Assembly: GCF_964222135.1 (NCBI RefSeq)
Contig: NZ_CAXQBR010000041.1
Coordinates: forward strand, 1-49,077
From: Euzebya sp.
GTDB taxonomy: Bacteria > Actinomycetota > Nitriliruptoria > Euzebyales > Euzebyaceae
Length of the DNA stretch: 49,077 bases
Direction of reading: 5' to 3'
Part shown: positions 41,176-48,967 of the stretch, one piece after another
How positions within the stretch are numbered: position 1 is the first letter of the stretch
How the letters are laid out: each line of letters begins with the position of its first letter
Made by a program: the position numbers and the translations under genes
Notes under the pieces: model-generated
Told to the model about the DNA's origin: nothing
Seen by the model: the letters and a program-made list of their open reading frames with translations, nothing else
The model's database searches: none

Positions 41176-43050
41176 GTGGGCGTGAGCGATCGGCCGACGA
41201 GCCGCGGTCGCCCGGCGACCGTGGTCGATCCGGCCTACCGCCGTCGCGTCCGCGCGTGGGTCACCTACGACTGGGCGAACTCGGCGTTCGCCACGACGAT
41301 CCTGGCCGCGGTCCTGCCGGTGTACTACTCGTCGGTGGCGGGCGCGACGCTGCCCTCGGCGGCGACCGCGACGCAGTACTACTCCCTCACGCTGTCGGCG
41401 TCCGTGCTCGTGGTCGCGGTCCTGTCCCCCGTCCTCGGCGGGATCGCCGACGTCGCGGGGACGCGGAAGCGGTTCCTCCTCGGCTTCGCCGCGGTCGGGA
41501 TCGTCGCGACCGCGGGCCTGGTCGGGGTGGGGGTCGGCGACTGGCTGCTCGCGTCGGTGCTGTTCGGCATCGGGCGGATCGGCTTCGGGGGCTCGCTGGT
41601 CTTCTACGACGCGCTCCTGCCCCACGTCGCCCGGCCGGCGGACCTGGACCGCATCTCCGCGCGCGGGTACGCCTGGGGGTACCTCGGCGGGGGGATCCTG
41701 CTGGCCGCCAACGCCGTCGCCATCCTCCTGCTGCCCGAGGACGACCTCGGGTTCCGGCTCAGCCTGCTCAGCGTCGCGGTGTGGTGGGCGGTGTTCACGA
41801 CCCCGCTCGTCCGCCACGTGCCCGAGCCCCCGGGCGAGGGGGTCCGCCGCGCCGGCTCGGCCGTGGCGGCGGGTTTCCGCGACACCGTGCGGACCCTGCG
41901 CAGCCTCGGGCGGTTCCCCGACCTGCGGCGGTTCCTCTTCGCGTTCCTGATCTACAACGACGCGATCAACGTGGTCATCGCGACCGCCGCGATCTACGGG
42001 GTGGAGCTGGGGTTCGACCCGATCCAGCTGACCCTCGCGATCCTGCTCGTGCAGTTCGTCGGCGGGCCGTACGCGATGGTGTTCGGCGCCCTGCCCGACC
42101 CGACGGTCCCCCGGCGCCGACGCCGCGTCCTGACCGCCTTCGTGGTCGCCAACATCGTCCTGCTGCCCGTCACCGGCATCGGCCTGCGGCTGCTCGGCCC
42201 CGCCGACGTCACCGGCACGCCGGGTCCGCCGATCGCCGCCGCGGGATCGATGCCCGACGTCGTGGCCGACGGCGGTGACGCGGTCCTGCGCTGGACCGGC
42301 CAGTCCGTCGAGCTGACCTACACCGCCGGCCCGGACCGGGGCGAGCTCCCCCTGCGGCTGGACGGGGCGCCGCTCGTCGACGGCGGCGACCCGGTCGTGC
42401 TCGACGCCGAGGGGCCGGCGGTCCACGCGGGCGAGGTGGAGGCGGTCGAGGTCGCCGACATCGGCGCCCACGAGCTGGTCGTGGTCGGCGGCGCGGAGGT
42501 CGTCACCGCCGCGGAGGTGCTGCCCGCCGAGCGCTCGGCCGACCGCGCCGTGATCCTGGGCGCGCTCGTCGCGGTCCAGCTGGTCGCCGGCGCCCTGGCC
42601 GTCACGGTGCTCGGTCGGCTCTGCGCCCGACTGGCCGACCGGATGACGACGCGGTCGGCGATCCTGCTGAGCCTCTGGGCCTACGTCGTCGTGGCCGTGT
42701 GGGGCTTCGCCCTCGACTCGGTCGCCGAGTTCTGGGCGCTCGCCTGGCTGGTCGCGGTGTCCCAGGGCGGCAGCCAGGCCCTCAGCCGGTCGCTCTACGC
42801 GCGGTTGATCCCGGACCGCCGGAGCGGCGAGTTCTTCGGCTTCTTCTCCATCCTCAGCAAGTTCGCGTCGTTCCTCTCACCGCTGGTGTTCGCCGCGAGC
42901 GTCGCGCTGTTCGCGTCGAGCCGCCCAGCCGTCCTGGTGATCGGCGGCTTCTTCGTGGTCGGCATGGTGCTCCTCCGGGGCGTCGACACCGCCCGCGGGG
43001 AGGCCGTGGCGGCCACCGCGGACCGGCGCATGTCACACCCCCGTGCTTGA
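41176..43050 (+). CDS. UMF1/Atg22-type MFS transporter with large inserted domain
   Basis: The 624-residue transporter starts WVTYDWANSAFATTI, the hallmark of UMF1-family MFS proteins, and ends with GGSQALSRSLYARLIPDRRSG, the matching C-terminal motif. About 12 membrane helices are visible. Between the helix ending near residue 341 and the one starting near 455 an extra segment of about 110 residues (from LLGPADVTG to AERSADRA), rich in Val/Gly/Asp, is predicted to be beta-rich and to lie outside. Relatives lack or have a short loop there. The substrate is unknown. GTG 41176 fits a leaderless promoter. A BldC-like HTH gene follows. Confidence 0.82.
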   Translation: MGVSDRPTSRGRPATVVDPAYRRRVRAWVTYDWANSAFATTILAAVLPVYYSSVAGATLPSAATATQYYSLTLSASVLVVAVLSPVLGGIADVAGTRKRFLLGFAAVGIVATAGLVGVGVGDWLLASVLFGIGRIGFGGSLVFYDALLPHVARPADLDRISARGYAWGYLGGGILLAANAVAILLLPEDDLGFRLSLLSVAVWWAVFTTPLVRHVPEPPGEGVRRAGSAVAAGFRDTVRTLRSLGRFPDLRRFLFAFLIYNDAINVVIATAAIYGVELGFDPIQLTLAILLVQFVGGPYAMVFGALPDPTVPRRRRRVLTAFVVANIVLLPVTGIGLRLLGPADVTGTPGPPIAAAGSMPDVVADGGDAVLRWTGQSVELTYTAGPDRGELPLRLDGAPLVDGGDPVVLDAEGPAVHAGEVEAVEVADIGAHELVVVGGAEVVTAAEVLPAERSADRAVILGALVAVQLVAGALAVTVLGRLCARLADRMTTRSAILLSLWAYVVVAVWGFALDSVAEFWALAWLVAVSQGGSQALSRSLYARLIPDRRSGEFFGFFSILSKFASFLSPLVFAASVALFASSRPAVLVIGGFFVVGMVLLRGVDTARGEAVAATADRRMSHPRA

Positions 43051-43097
43051 CTTCCGTGGTAGAACGGATGTTCGAGATCACACGAGAGGAATTCCCG

Positions 43098-43328
43098 ATG
43101 TCAGCACTTCCCCTCCCCCAGGCTGACCCCGCGCGGACCACGGCGCTCGGCCGCCCGCTGCTCACCGTCGCCGAGGTCGCCGACTACCTGCGCGTGTCGG
43201 AGATGACGGTCTACCGGCTCATCTCCAGCCGCGAGATCGGCGCGACGAAGATCGGCCGGTGCTGGCGCGTGCCAGCCGACGACCTGGCCGCCTACGTCGA
43301 GGACCGCCACGTCTCCAAGGCCAGCTGA
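43098..43328 (+). CDS. Excisionase/BldC-type small HTH DNA-binding protein
   Basis: The 76-residue protein has a MerR-like winged HTH, LLTVAEVADYLRVSEMTVYR, followed by the wing GATKIGRCWRVPADDLAAYVE, the pattern of HTH_17 excisionase-family proteins such as BldC. Such proteins bind DNA as head-to-tail oligomers and act as regulators. AGAGGA lies 8 nt before ATG 43098; an ATG at 43068 would add 10 residues. No phage genes adjoin it, so a chromosomal regulator is more likely than an excisionase. Confidence 0.85.
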   Translation: MSALPLPQADPARTTALGRPLLTVAEVADYLRVSEMTVYRLISSREIGATKIGRCWRVPADDLAAYVEDRHVSKAS

Positions 43329-43344
43329 CGCCAGGGCGAGCTGA

Positions 43345-44607
43345 TCAGCCGTACCCGATCCAGCCCTCGTCGAGGTCGTCCTCGTCCGCGATGACGACGC
43401 GCTCGGCGGGGGCCGCGGGCAGCACCGAGTCCAGGTAGTCGCGGACCGCCTCCCCCAGCCCCACGTCAGCGCCGGCGCGCTCGGACAGCAGCCACTTGTG
43501 CCGCAGCATGTCGAGGAACACCTCGACGGGCTCGAAGCGGTCGGTCAGGTGCTCGGGGATCGCCGCGACGGTCGGCTCGAACACCTCCGCCAGCCACCGG
43601 TACGCGGCGACGGTCTGGGGCATGGGCCTGCCCTCGACGCTCTCGACCCACGACCGGAAGCTCGCCAGGTCGTTCAAGAGCAGCCTCGCCTGGTTCTCCT
43701 GGGCGCGCAGCCCGGTCAGCTCGAGCAGCCGCCGGCTGTGGTGACCCTGCTCGCTGACGCTCGCCCGCAGCCGCATCAGCCCGTTCTCGGTGCCGGGGAT
43801 GGGCTCGATCTCCACCTCGTTGACGTGGAAGCCGAGGTCGTTCAGCCGGCGGATCCGCTGGTCGATGCGGAACCGCTCCCCCATCGGCACGACCTCCTCC
43901 CTGCGGAGCTCCTCCCACAGCCGGTCGTAGCGGCGGCGGAGCTCGGTGGCGATGGCGAGGGGATCCATCCCGTCGGCGATGCCGAGCTCGGCCTGGACGT
44001 CCATCAGGCCGCCGGCGACGTTGAGCTCGGTGATCTCGAGGTCCGAGCGGCGCTGGCCGTCGGTCAGGCTCGGGTGGTGCTCCCCGGTCTCCACATCGAC
44101 CACGTACGCGGCGAGCGCCCCGCCGTCGCGCTTGAGCAGCGTGTTGTTCAGCGAGCAGTCGCCCCAGTAGTAGCCCAGCAGGTGCATCCGGACGAGCAGC
44201 AGGCCGAGGGCGTCGAGGAGCCGCTCGGTCACCTCGGAGGTGCCGGTGAGCGTCCCCCAGCTCTGGCTGAACAGGTGGCGGTAGGGAAGGCTGAAGTCGA
44301 GGAACCGGGTGATGAGGACGTCATCGAGCTCGTCGCGCTGGACCACGCCGACCCGCTCGACGACGGGCAGCCCGTCCTCGGCCATCGCGCCGAGCAGCCG
44401 GTACTCCCGCATCGCGTCGGTCCCGGGCAGCTCCTTCAGCGCGTAGATCTTGTGGTTCGCGGCCAGGAAGCGCACGACGTGGCGGTGGGTGCCCCGCGCG
44501 ACCTCGACCAGCGACGGGTCGTCCCACTCGAGCAGCGGGCGCGTCCAGTCCGGCTCCAGCAGGAACGGGGCGCTCCGCCGGGCGATGAGGCGCCATGACC
44601 GCGACAT
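43345..44607 (-). CDS. DUF4032 protein with kinase-like catalytic residues
   Basis: The 420-residue protein belongs to the actinobacterial DUF4032 family. Its N-terminal 200 residues read like a protein-kinase/lipopolysaccharide-kinase fold: KIYALKELPG (ATP-binding Lys), GYYWGDCSLNNTLLK (catalytic-loop Asp and Asn) and AAYVVDVETGEH (metal Asp). The C-terminal half is helical and family-specific. A kinase or phosphotransferase role is inferred; the substrate is unknown. ATG 44607 has TACGCT 7 nt upstream, preferred over a start six codons earlier. It is divergent from the second phoU gene. Confidence 0.78.
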   Translation of the reverse strand: MSRSWRLIARRSAPFLLEPDWTRPLLEWDDPSLVEVARGTHRHVVRFLAANHKIYALKELPGTDAMREYRLLGAMAEDGLPVVERVGVVQRDELDDVLITRFLDFSLPYRHLFSQSWGTLTGTSEVTERLLDALGLLLVRMHLLGYYWGDCSLNNTLLKRDGGALAAYVVDVETGEHHPSLTDGQRRSDLEITELNVAGGLMDVQAELGIADGMDPLAIATELRRRYDRLWEELRREEVVPMGERFRIDQRIRRLNDLGFHVNEVEIEPIPGTENGLMRLRASVSEQGHHSRRLLELTGLRAQENQARLLLNDLASFRSWVESVEGRPMPQTVAAYRWLAEVFEPTVAAIPEHLTDRFEPVEVFLDMLRHKWLLSERAGADVGLGEAVRDYLDSVLPAAPAERVVIADEDDLDEGWIGYG

Positions 44608-44614
44608 GGCTCGT

Positions 44615-44620
44615 AGCGTA
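44615..44620 (-). promoter_or_regulatory. -10 hexamer TACGCT, leaderless promoter of the DUF4032 gene
   Basis: TACGCT on the minus strand, 7 nt before ATG 44607. Confidence 0.45.
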
Positions 44621-44696
44621 CGCACCGGGCGGGCGGTGCGGTCGGCTGCGTGGTCGGCTGTGTGGTCGGGATCGCAGCGCGACCGGGGCGGTCGTC

Positions 44697-44702
44697 TAGG
44701 GT
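44697..44702 (+). promoter_or_regulatory. -10 hexamer TAGGGT, leaderless promoter of the second phoU
   Basis: TAGGGT lies 7 nt before ATG 44710. No Shine-Dalgarno is present. Confidence 0.5.
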
Positions 44703-44709
44703 GACGCCG

Positions 44710-45423
44710 ATGGAGGATGACCCGCAGGACCCCCTCCGTGGGCTCGAGCAGGAGCGCCGCGACCGGCGTGGCCTGCGGGTGGACTTCGACGCCGAGCTGG
44801 AGGCCTGCGACGCCGCGCTCCTCGACGTGGGCCGACAGGTGGCCTCTGCCATCGCGCCGATGACCGAGGCGTTCCTGACCGGCGACGCCGAGACGGCGGC
44901 CCAGCTGATCGCGGCCGACCGCGCGGTCGACGTCGCGTGCGAGCGGCTGGAGGAGCGGGGGTTCACCCTGATCGCGCGGCAGTCACCGGTGGCCGGGGAC
45001 CTCCGCCGTCTGGTGGCGCTCCTGAAGTGCATCCAGGACGTCTCGCGGTCCGGCGACCTCCTGCGCCACGTCGGCGAGTCCCTGCGCTGGATCCACCCCC
45101 CGTCGCTGCCGGCGAAGCTGCGCGAGACCGTGCAGCAGCTCGGCGACGTCAGCCACGCCCTGTTCAGCGAGGGCCTCGAGGCCTGGCGTGCCCACGACGC
45201 CCTGGCCGCGAACGAGCTCGAGCGCGACGACGACCAGGTCGACCTGCTCCAGAAGGTGCTGCTGACCGACCTCTACACCGGCACCCAGTCGGTCGAGGAG
45301 TCCGTCAGCCTCGCGCTCATCGCCCGGTACTACGAGCGGATCGCCGACCACGGCGTCGAGATCGCCCGGCAGGCCACGTACGTCCTGACCGGGGAGCGGC
45401 CGCCGCCCTTCGACGTCACCTGA
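44710..45423 (+). CDS. Second PhoU-domain protein
   Basis: The 237-residue helical protein has PhoU repeats: SPVAGDLRRLVALLKCIQDV (first) and VSLALIARYYERIADHGVEIARQA (second, metal-binding ER-x-x-D motif). It differs from the PhoU at 31642, notably by an N-terminal extension of about 30 charged residues. It may modulate phosphate signalling or a different transporter. It is divergent from the DUF4032 gene and convergent with the HTH-kinase gene; whether it works with either is unknown. Confidence 0.82.
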   Translation: MEDDPQDPLRGLEQERRDRRGLRVDFDAELEACDAALLDVGRQVASAIAPMTEAFLTGDAETAAQLIAADRAVDVACERLEERGFTLIARQSPVAGDLRRLVALLKCIQDVSRSGDLLRHVGESLRWIHPPSLPAKLRETVQQLGDVSHALFSEGLEAWRAHDALAANELERDDDQVDLLQKVLLTDLYTGTQSVEESVSLALIARYYERIADHGVEIARQATYVLTGERPPPFDVT

Positions 45424-45444
45424 GCCGCGTCGACGCCGGTGGCG

Positions 45445-46317
45445 TCACCCCGCGACGGGCAGGCGGACCCAGAAGCGGTTGCCGGCGAGGTCGCTGCGCA
45501 CGCCGATGCGACCGCCGTGGGCGGTGACCAGGGACCGGCACACGAACAGGCCCAGGCCGACGCCGTCCGTGGCGCTCGACCCGCGCTCGAACGGCTCGAA
45601 CATCCGGCTGGCGACGTCCTCGTCGATGCCCTGACCGGGGGAGTGGACGCTGATCTCCGCGTCGTCGCCGGCGCGGCCGACGTGGACCGCGGTGACCCCG
45701 TCGCCGTGCTTGCGGGCGTTGTCGATCAGGTTGTCGAGCACCTGCCCGATGCGATCGGGATCGATCCGCACGACGACGTCGTCGTCGACGACGAGGTCGG
45801 GGACGTGGTCGGCCCTCGCCCCGAGGACCTGGCGCACGATCGGGGCGAGGGGGGTGGTCACCAGGCGGAGGTCCAGGCGACCCTGGGCGACGGACGCGGC
45901 GTCGAGGGCGTCGTCCACCAGCCGGCGGAGGCGCGCGACGTTCGAGCCGATGCCGGACACCGCGTGCGCCACCACGTCGCGGTCCTCGGGGTCGGCGCCC
46001 AGGAGGTCCGCCCAGCCCTGCAGCATGGCGAGGGGCGAGCGCAGCTCGTGGGCCACGAGGCTCAGGTAGCGGTCGTGGCGCGCCCGCGCATCGCCCTCGG
46101 GGTGCTCGTCGGCCATGGCGGACCGCCCCGCCGCCAGGAAGTCGGACACCCAGCGGTCGAGGAGGCTGACGGGGATGTCGTAGCGGTCGGCGACGGTCCT
46201 AGCCGAGACCCCGCCGAGTACGGTGAGGACGGCCGTCGCGCGCGCGTCGGCCCCGTGGTCCGGCGCATGGAGCACGACCGGGTCGCGCTCCTCCACCGCT
46301 CCGTCCACCCTCAGCAC
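45445..46317 (-). CDS. Histidine kinase with N-terminal transposase-type HTH
   Basis: The 290-residue protein starts with a helix-turn-helix like those of IS3/IS481-type transposases (about 25-65: TAVLTVLGGVSARTVADRYD, then PVSLLDRWVSDF). A HisKA box follows (LSLVAHELRSPLAMLQGW, His phosphorylation site), then a HATPase domain (DNLIDNARKHG, SPGQGIDED, DGVGLGLFVCR). No sensor or membrane part exists, so it is cytoplasmic and may sense or bind DNA directly. GTG 46317 is the apparent start. No response regulator is next to it. Confidence 0.75.
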   Translation of the reverse strand: MLRVDGAVEERDPVVLHAPDHGADARATAVLTVLGGVSARTVADRYDIPVSLLDRWVSDFLAAGRSAMADEHPEGDARARHDRYLSLVAHELRSPLAMLQGWADLLGADPEDRDVVAHAVSGIGSNVARLRRLVDDALDAASVAQGRLDLRLVTTPLAPIVRQVLGARADHVPDLVVDDDVVVRIDPDRIGQVLDNLIDNARKHGDGVTAVHVGRAGDDAEISVHSPGQGIDEDVASRMFEPFERGSSATDGVGLGLFVCRSLVTAHGGRIGVRSDLAGNRFWVRLPVAG

Positions 46318-46447
46318 CGCACCCGCTCTCCTGCGCGTCGGAGCGGATCTGCCTCGTGACCGCCCACGTCGTATGGATGATGAGGCGGGTTGGCCTACCG
46401 CACCATGATCCGTTCGAGGGGTTCCACATGGCCATGATCGACTAGTC

Positions 46448-47034
46448 CTAGAACGTCGTGGCCGCCAGCTCCGCGAGGGGCGAGCGCACGCCCTTCGCCA
46501 TCGTGACGTGGCCGAACAGCGCGGTCCCCTTCAGCTTCTCGATCAGCGCGGCCATGCCGCCGTGGGGGGAGATGTAGGGGTTGTCGACCTGCGAGAGGTC
46601 GCCGCAGAAGATCACCTTCGAGCCGGCGGCCATCCGGGTCAGGATCACCTTGAGGGTGGGCAGCTCGAGGTTCTGGGCCTCGTCGACGATCACGTACTCG
46701 TCGGTGATCGACCGGCCGCGCAGGTAGGTGATCGCGGCCATCTCGAGCTGCCCGCGGTCGAGGAGGGCGTCCACCATCCGCTGGACGTGGCCGCTGTCCC
46801 CCATGGGCCCGGAGCTGAACGGGCTGTCCGCGTCGCGGCGGAACAGCGAGTAGAGGTTGTCGTGCACCGCCGCCATCCAGGGCGACAGCTTCTCGTCGAG
46901 GTCGCCTGGCAGGTACCCGACCTCCTGGCGGCCGACGGCGACCAGCGGGCGGTAGACGCTGAGGCGCCGGTAGCCGGCGTGCTCGACGACCTGCTCGAGG
47001 CCCGCGGCGAGGGCGAGGAACGTCTTGCCGGTGC
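46448..47034 (-). pseudogene. phoH: PhoH-family ATPase, 5'-truncated by mobile element
   Basis: The frame reads as the C-terminal part of a PhoH2/YlaK-type ATPase: TGKTFLALAAGLEQVV at the top, GRQEVGYLPGDLDEKLSPW, SITDEYVIVDEAQNLE (Walker B) and FCGDLSQVDNP. The Walker A loop is broken: the family has GxxGTGKT, here only STGKT is left, and everything upstream (the PIN domain and the rest) is missing. At about 47034/47035 the sequence turns into transposon DNA. The gene should be inactive unless an upstream fragment exists elsewhere. The frame continues to 47071 only by chance. Confidence 0.8.
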
Positions 47035-47046
47035 TTCTCCGGGGTC

Positions 47047-47071
47047 GTGCGAACCGTCGCACCTGTCGCAC
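47047..47071. repeat. Recombinase-site-like repeat at the left junction
   Basis: GTGCGA, ACCG, TCGCAC, CTG, TCGCAC: an inverted repeat with 4-nt spacer plus a direct repeat, 12 nt from the phoH breakpoint, as expected of a tyrosine-recombinase binding site. Confidence 0.45.
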
Positions 47072-48369
47072 GTTGGAGTTCGGGTCGCGTACCGTCTCGC
47101 CCGAATGGAGCTGTTCTGGACTTCACGGGCAAGGCGTTCTTCTCCGTCGGCATCGACGTCCGGTCGGTGCGCTACCTCTCTCGGTTCCTGAGCGAACAGC
47201 ATCCCCACATTGGCGGCGCCGGCCAGTTGGACCGAGCGGTGCTCGAGCACTACCTGTCATGGTTCACCGGCTTGGGACTGGCCGGCCACACCACCAACAC
47301 GCTGCTGGTCTGCCTTCGCGGGTTCCTCGACACCTGCCGCCGCTACGACTGGATGCCCGGCTTACCCGCCACCGCGACGATCCACCTCGACGAGCTGCCC
47401 CGTCGACCTCAGCCGCTGCCGCGGTTCATCCCCGAGTTCGTCATGGCCCAGATCGAGCATCCCGACAACCTGGCGCTGCTCCCCGCCGACACCCGTCACC
47501 TGCTGATCCTGCTCATCGAGACCGGCCTCCGGATCAACGACGCCTGCGCGCTGGCGTTCAACCCCATCCTCACCGACTCCGCCGACTGGCCGTGCCTGCA
47601 GTTCTTCAACCACAAGATGCGCATCGAGCAGCTCATCCCCCTGAGCGAACGTGCCGCCGACACCATCCGCGCCCAACAGGAACTGGTGCAGACCCGCTGG
47701 CCGCAGGCCACACGCCTGTTCCCGTGCGCCAACTCCAATCCCGACGGCGTGCGGCCCTACTCCGCCGGGACCTTCCGGACACGGCTGGTCGCCTGGCAAG
47801 ACACCATCGGCCTGCACGACGAGAGCGGCCGGCCCGTGCGCGTGACGCCGCATCAGTACCGCCACACGATGGGGACCAGGATGATCAACAACGGCGTGCC
47901 CCAGCACGTCGTGCAGCGCCTGCTCGGGCACGCCTCGCCGCAGATGACTGCCCGCTACGCCACCGTGCACGACACCACCGTGCGGGCCGCGTTCAACGAC
48001 TTCCAGACCCGTCGCGTGAACATCGACGGCCACCGGATCGGCTTTGACCCTGACGCGCCGACCGCGGACGCGGAATGGATCAAGCACAACCTCGCCCGCA
48101 TCCAGGCCAGCCTGCCCAACGGCTACTGCGGACGGCCGCCCCAACAGGACTGCCCCCACCCCAACGCCTGCCTGACCTGCCCCGACTTCCAGACCACACC
48201 GGAGTTCCTGCCCATCCACCGCCGCCAGCGCGACGACACGCTCGTGCTGATCGACACCGCCGAGCAGGCCGGCCGGACCCGGCAGGCCGCCAACCACCGC
48301 CACGTCCTGGACAACCTCAACACCGTCATCAACGGCCTGGAAGCCGTCGAGCAGGAGCCCACCACATGA
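47047..48369 (+). CDS. tnpB: Tn554 TnpB-like tyrosine recombinase, N-terminally short
   Basis: The 440-residue frame opens at GTG 47047; the true start is uncertain. It has a core-binding SAM-like domain (SVRYLSRFLSEQ to FLDTCRRYDW) and a catalytic domain with the full R-H-x-x-R-H-Y set: ETGLRINDACAL, TPHQYRHTMG, LLGHASPQMTARYATV. A Cys cluster near residue 360-380 (CGRPPQQDCPHPNACLTCPD) is typical of Tn554-type TnpB. Complete relatives are about 630 residues, so 200 or so N-terminal residues are missing, perhaps because the element was broken. Its ATGA overlap with tnpC is retained. Confidence 0.8.
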   Translation: MRTVAPVARWSSGRVPSRPNGAVLDFTGKAFFSVGIDVRSVRYLSRFLSEQHPHIGGAGQLDRAVLEHYLSWFTGLGLAGHTTNTLLVCLRGFLDTCRRYDWMPGLPATATIHLDELPRRPQPLPRFIPEFVMAQIEHPDNLALLPADTRHLLILLIETGLRINDACALAFNPILTDSADWPCLQFFNHKMRIEQLIPLSERAADTIRAQQELVQTRWPQATRLFPCANSNPDGVRPYSAGTFRTRLVAWQDTIGLHDESGRPVRVTPHQYRHTMGTRMINNGVPQHVVQRLLGHASPQMTARYATVHDTTVRAAFNDFQTRRVNIDGHRIGFDPDAPTADAEWIKHNLARIQASLPNGYCGRPPQQDCPHPNACLTCPDFQTTPEFLPIHRRQRDDTLVLIDTAEQAGRTRQAANHRHVLDNLNTVINGLEAVEQEPTT

Positions 48370-48726
48370 CCCCGCCACCTCCGGCAGCGCTGGCCCAGTC
48401 CGCCCGCCGACGCACCTCCGTAGGCCGTCGCCACGCTCCGCCGACTCGACAACGAGGGCACCGCGATCACCTACACCGCCATCGCCGAGGCCGCGCAGGT
48501 CTCCCGTTCCTGGCTCTACCGTCAACCCGACCTGCGAGCCGAAATCGACCGGCTGCGCCAACGCTCACCCCGACCGACCATCCCGACCCGGCAGCGTGCC
48601 AGCGACGCCTCCCAGGCTGAGCGCATCAGCGACCTTCTCCACTCCAACCGGACGCTTGCCGAGGAGAACCGCAAGCTCCGGGACCAGATCGCCACCCTCC
48701 TCGGCGAGCGGCGCGGCAACCCCTGA
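48366..48726 (+). pseudogene. tnpC: Tn554 TnpC-like (DUF6262) protein, frameshifted
   Basis: ATG 48366 overlaps the tnpB stop. The first frame reads MTPPPPAALAQSARRRTSV; then the homologous part continues in another frame: VATLRRLDNEGTAITYTAI, EAAQVSRSWLYRQPDLRAEI, RQRASDASQAERISDLLHSN, ending LLGERRGNP. Removing one G of the pair at 48423-48424 joins them; otherwise the frame stops (TAG 48421-48423 in the second frame). TnpC is a small DNA-binding accessory protein with a C-terminal coiled coil. Inactive as read. Confidence 0.7.
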
Positions 48727-48732
48727 CCGCCC

Positions 48733-48752
48733 GTGGAGGACATGTCCTCCAC
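48733..48752. repeat. 20-bp perfect palindrome
   Basis: GTGGAGGACATGTCCTCCAC, self-complementary over all 20 bases, 7 nt after the tnpC stop. It is a candidate right-end recombination or binding site. Confidence 0.6.
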
Positions 48753-48790
48753 ACGAACATGCAGGTCACCGCCCCCACCGGCCCAACCGC

Positions 48791-48919
48791 TCCAATAACG
48801 GTCAACAACCGGGTCCGCTTGATCACCCGACGCGACTTCGGGTTCCAGCCGCAGCCGTCGTCGCCCTCGTTATGCTCTGCTGCGGCACCATCCACATCAA
48901 CCTGCCCCACTCAAGATGA
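48791..48919 (+). pseudogene. ISL3-type transposase C-terminal fragment
   Basis: VNNRVRLITRRDFGF in one frame continues in another as AAAVVALVMLCCGTIHINLP and stops at 48919. This is the conserved end of ISL3-family DDE transposases (NNRxRLITRRxFGFHS). Only about 40 residues remain and they are frameshifted. Such relics often mark earlier insertion events. Confidence 0.6.
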
Positions 48920-48967
48920 CCCGATCAGCTACCTCCAACTACCGCAGGAGACGGCGGATTCCAGGTG

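Larger units (their letters stand above)
47035..48752 (+). mobile_element. Remnant of a Tn554-like (tnpB-tnpC) transposon inserted in phoH
   Basis: It contains a tyrosine recombinase (tnpB-like) and a frameshifted tnpC, with ends marked by short inverted and direct repeats (47047-47071) and a 20-bp palindrome (48733-48752). tnpA is absent and tnpB is shorter than in complete elements, so the left part is lost. Base usage is less GC-skewed than around it. Confidence 0.65.

Noticed and set aside
41221-41232. GTGGTCGATCCG, like an arm of the 52-nt palindrome
   Set aside because: It lies inside the UMF1 gene coding VVDP, with no inverted partner at the right distance; likely chance.
43046-43057. 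TTGACT as a -35 box upstream of the BldC-like gene
   Set aside because: The nearest TA-rich hexamer is only 7 nt away and nothing fits at 16-18 nt.
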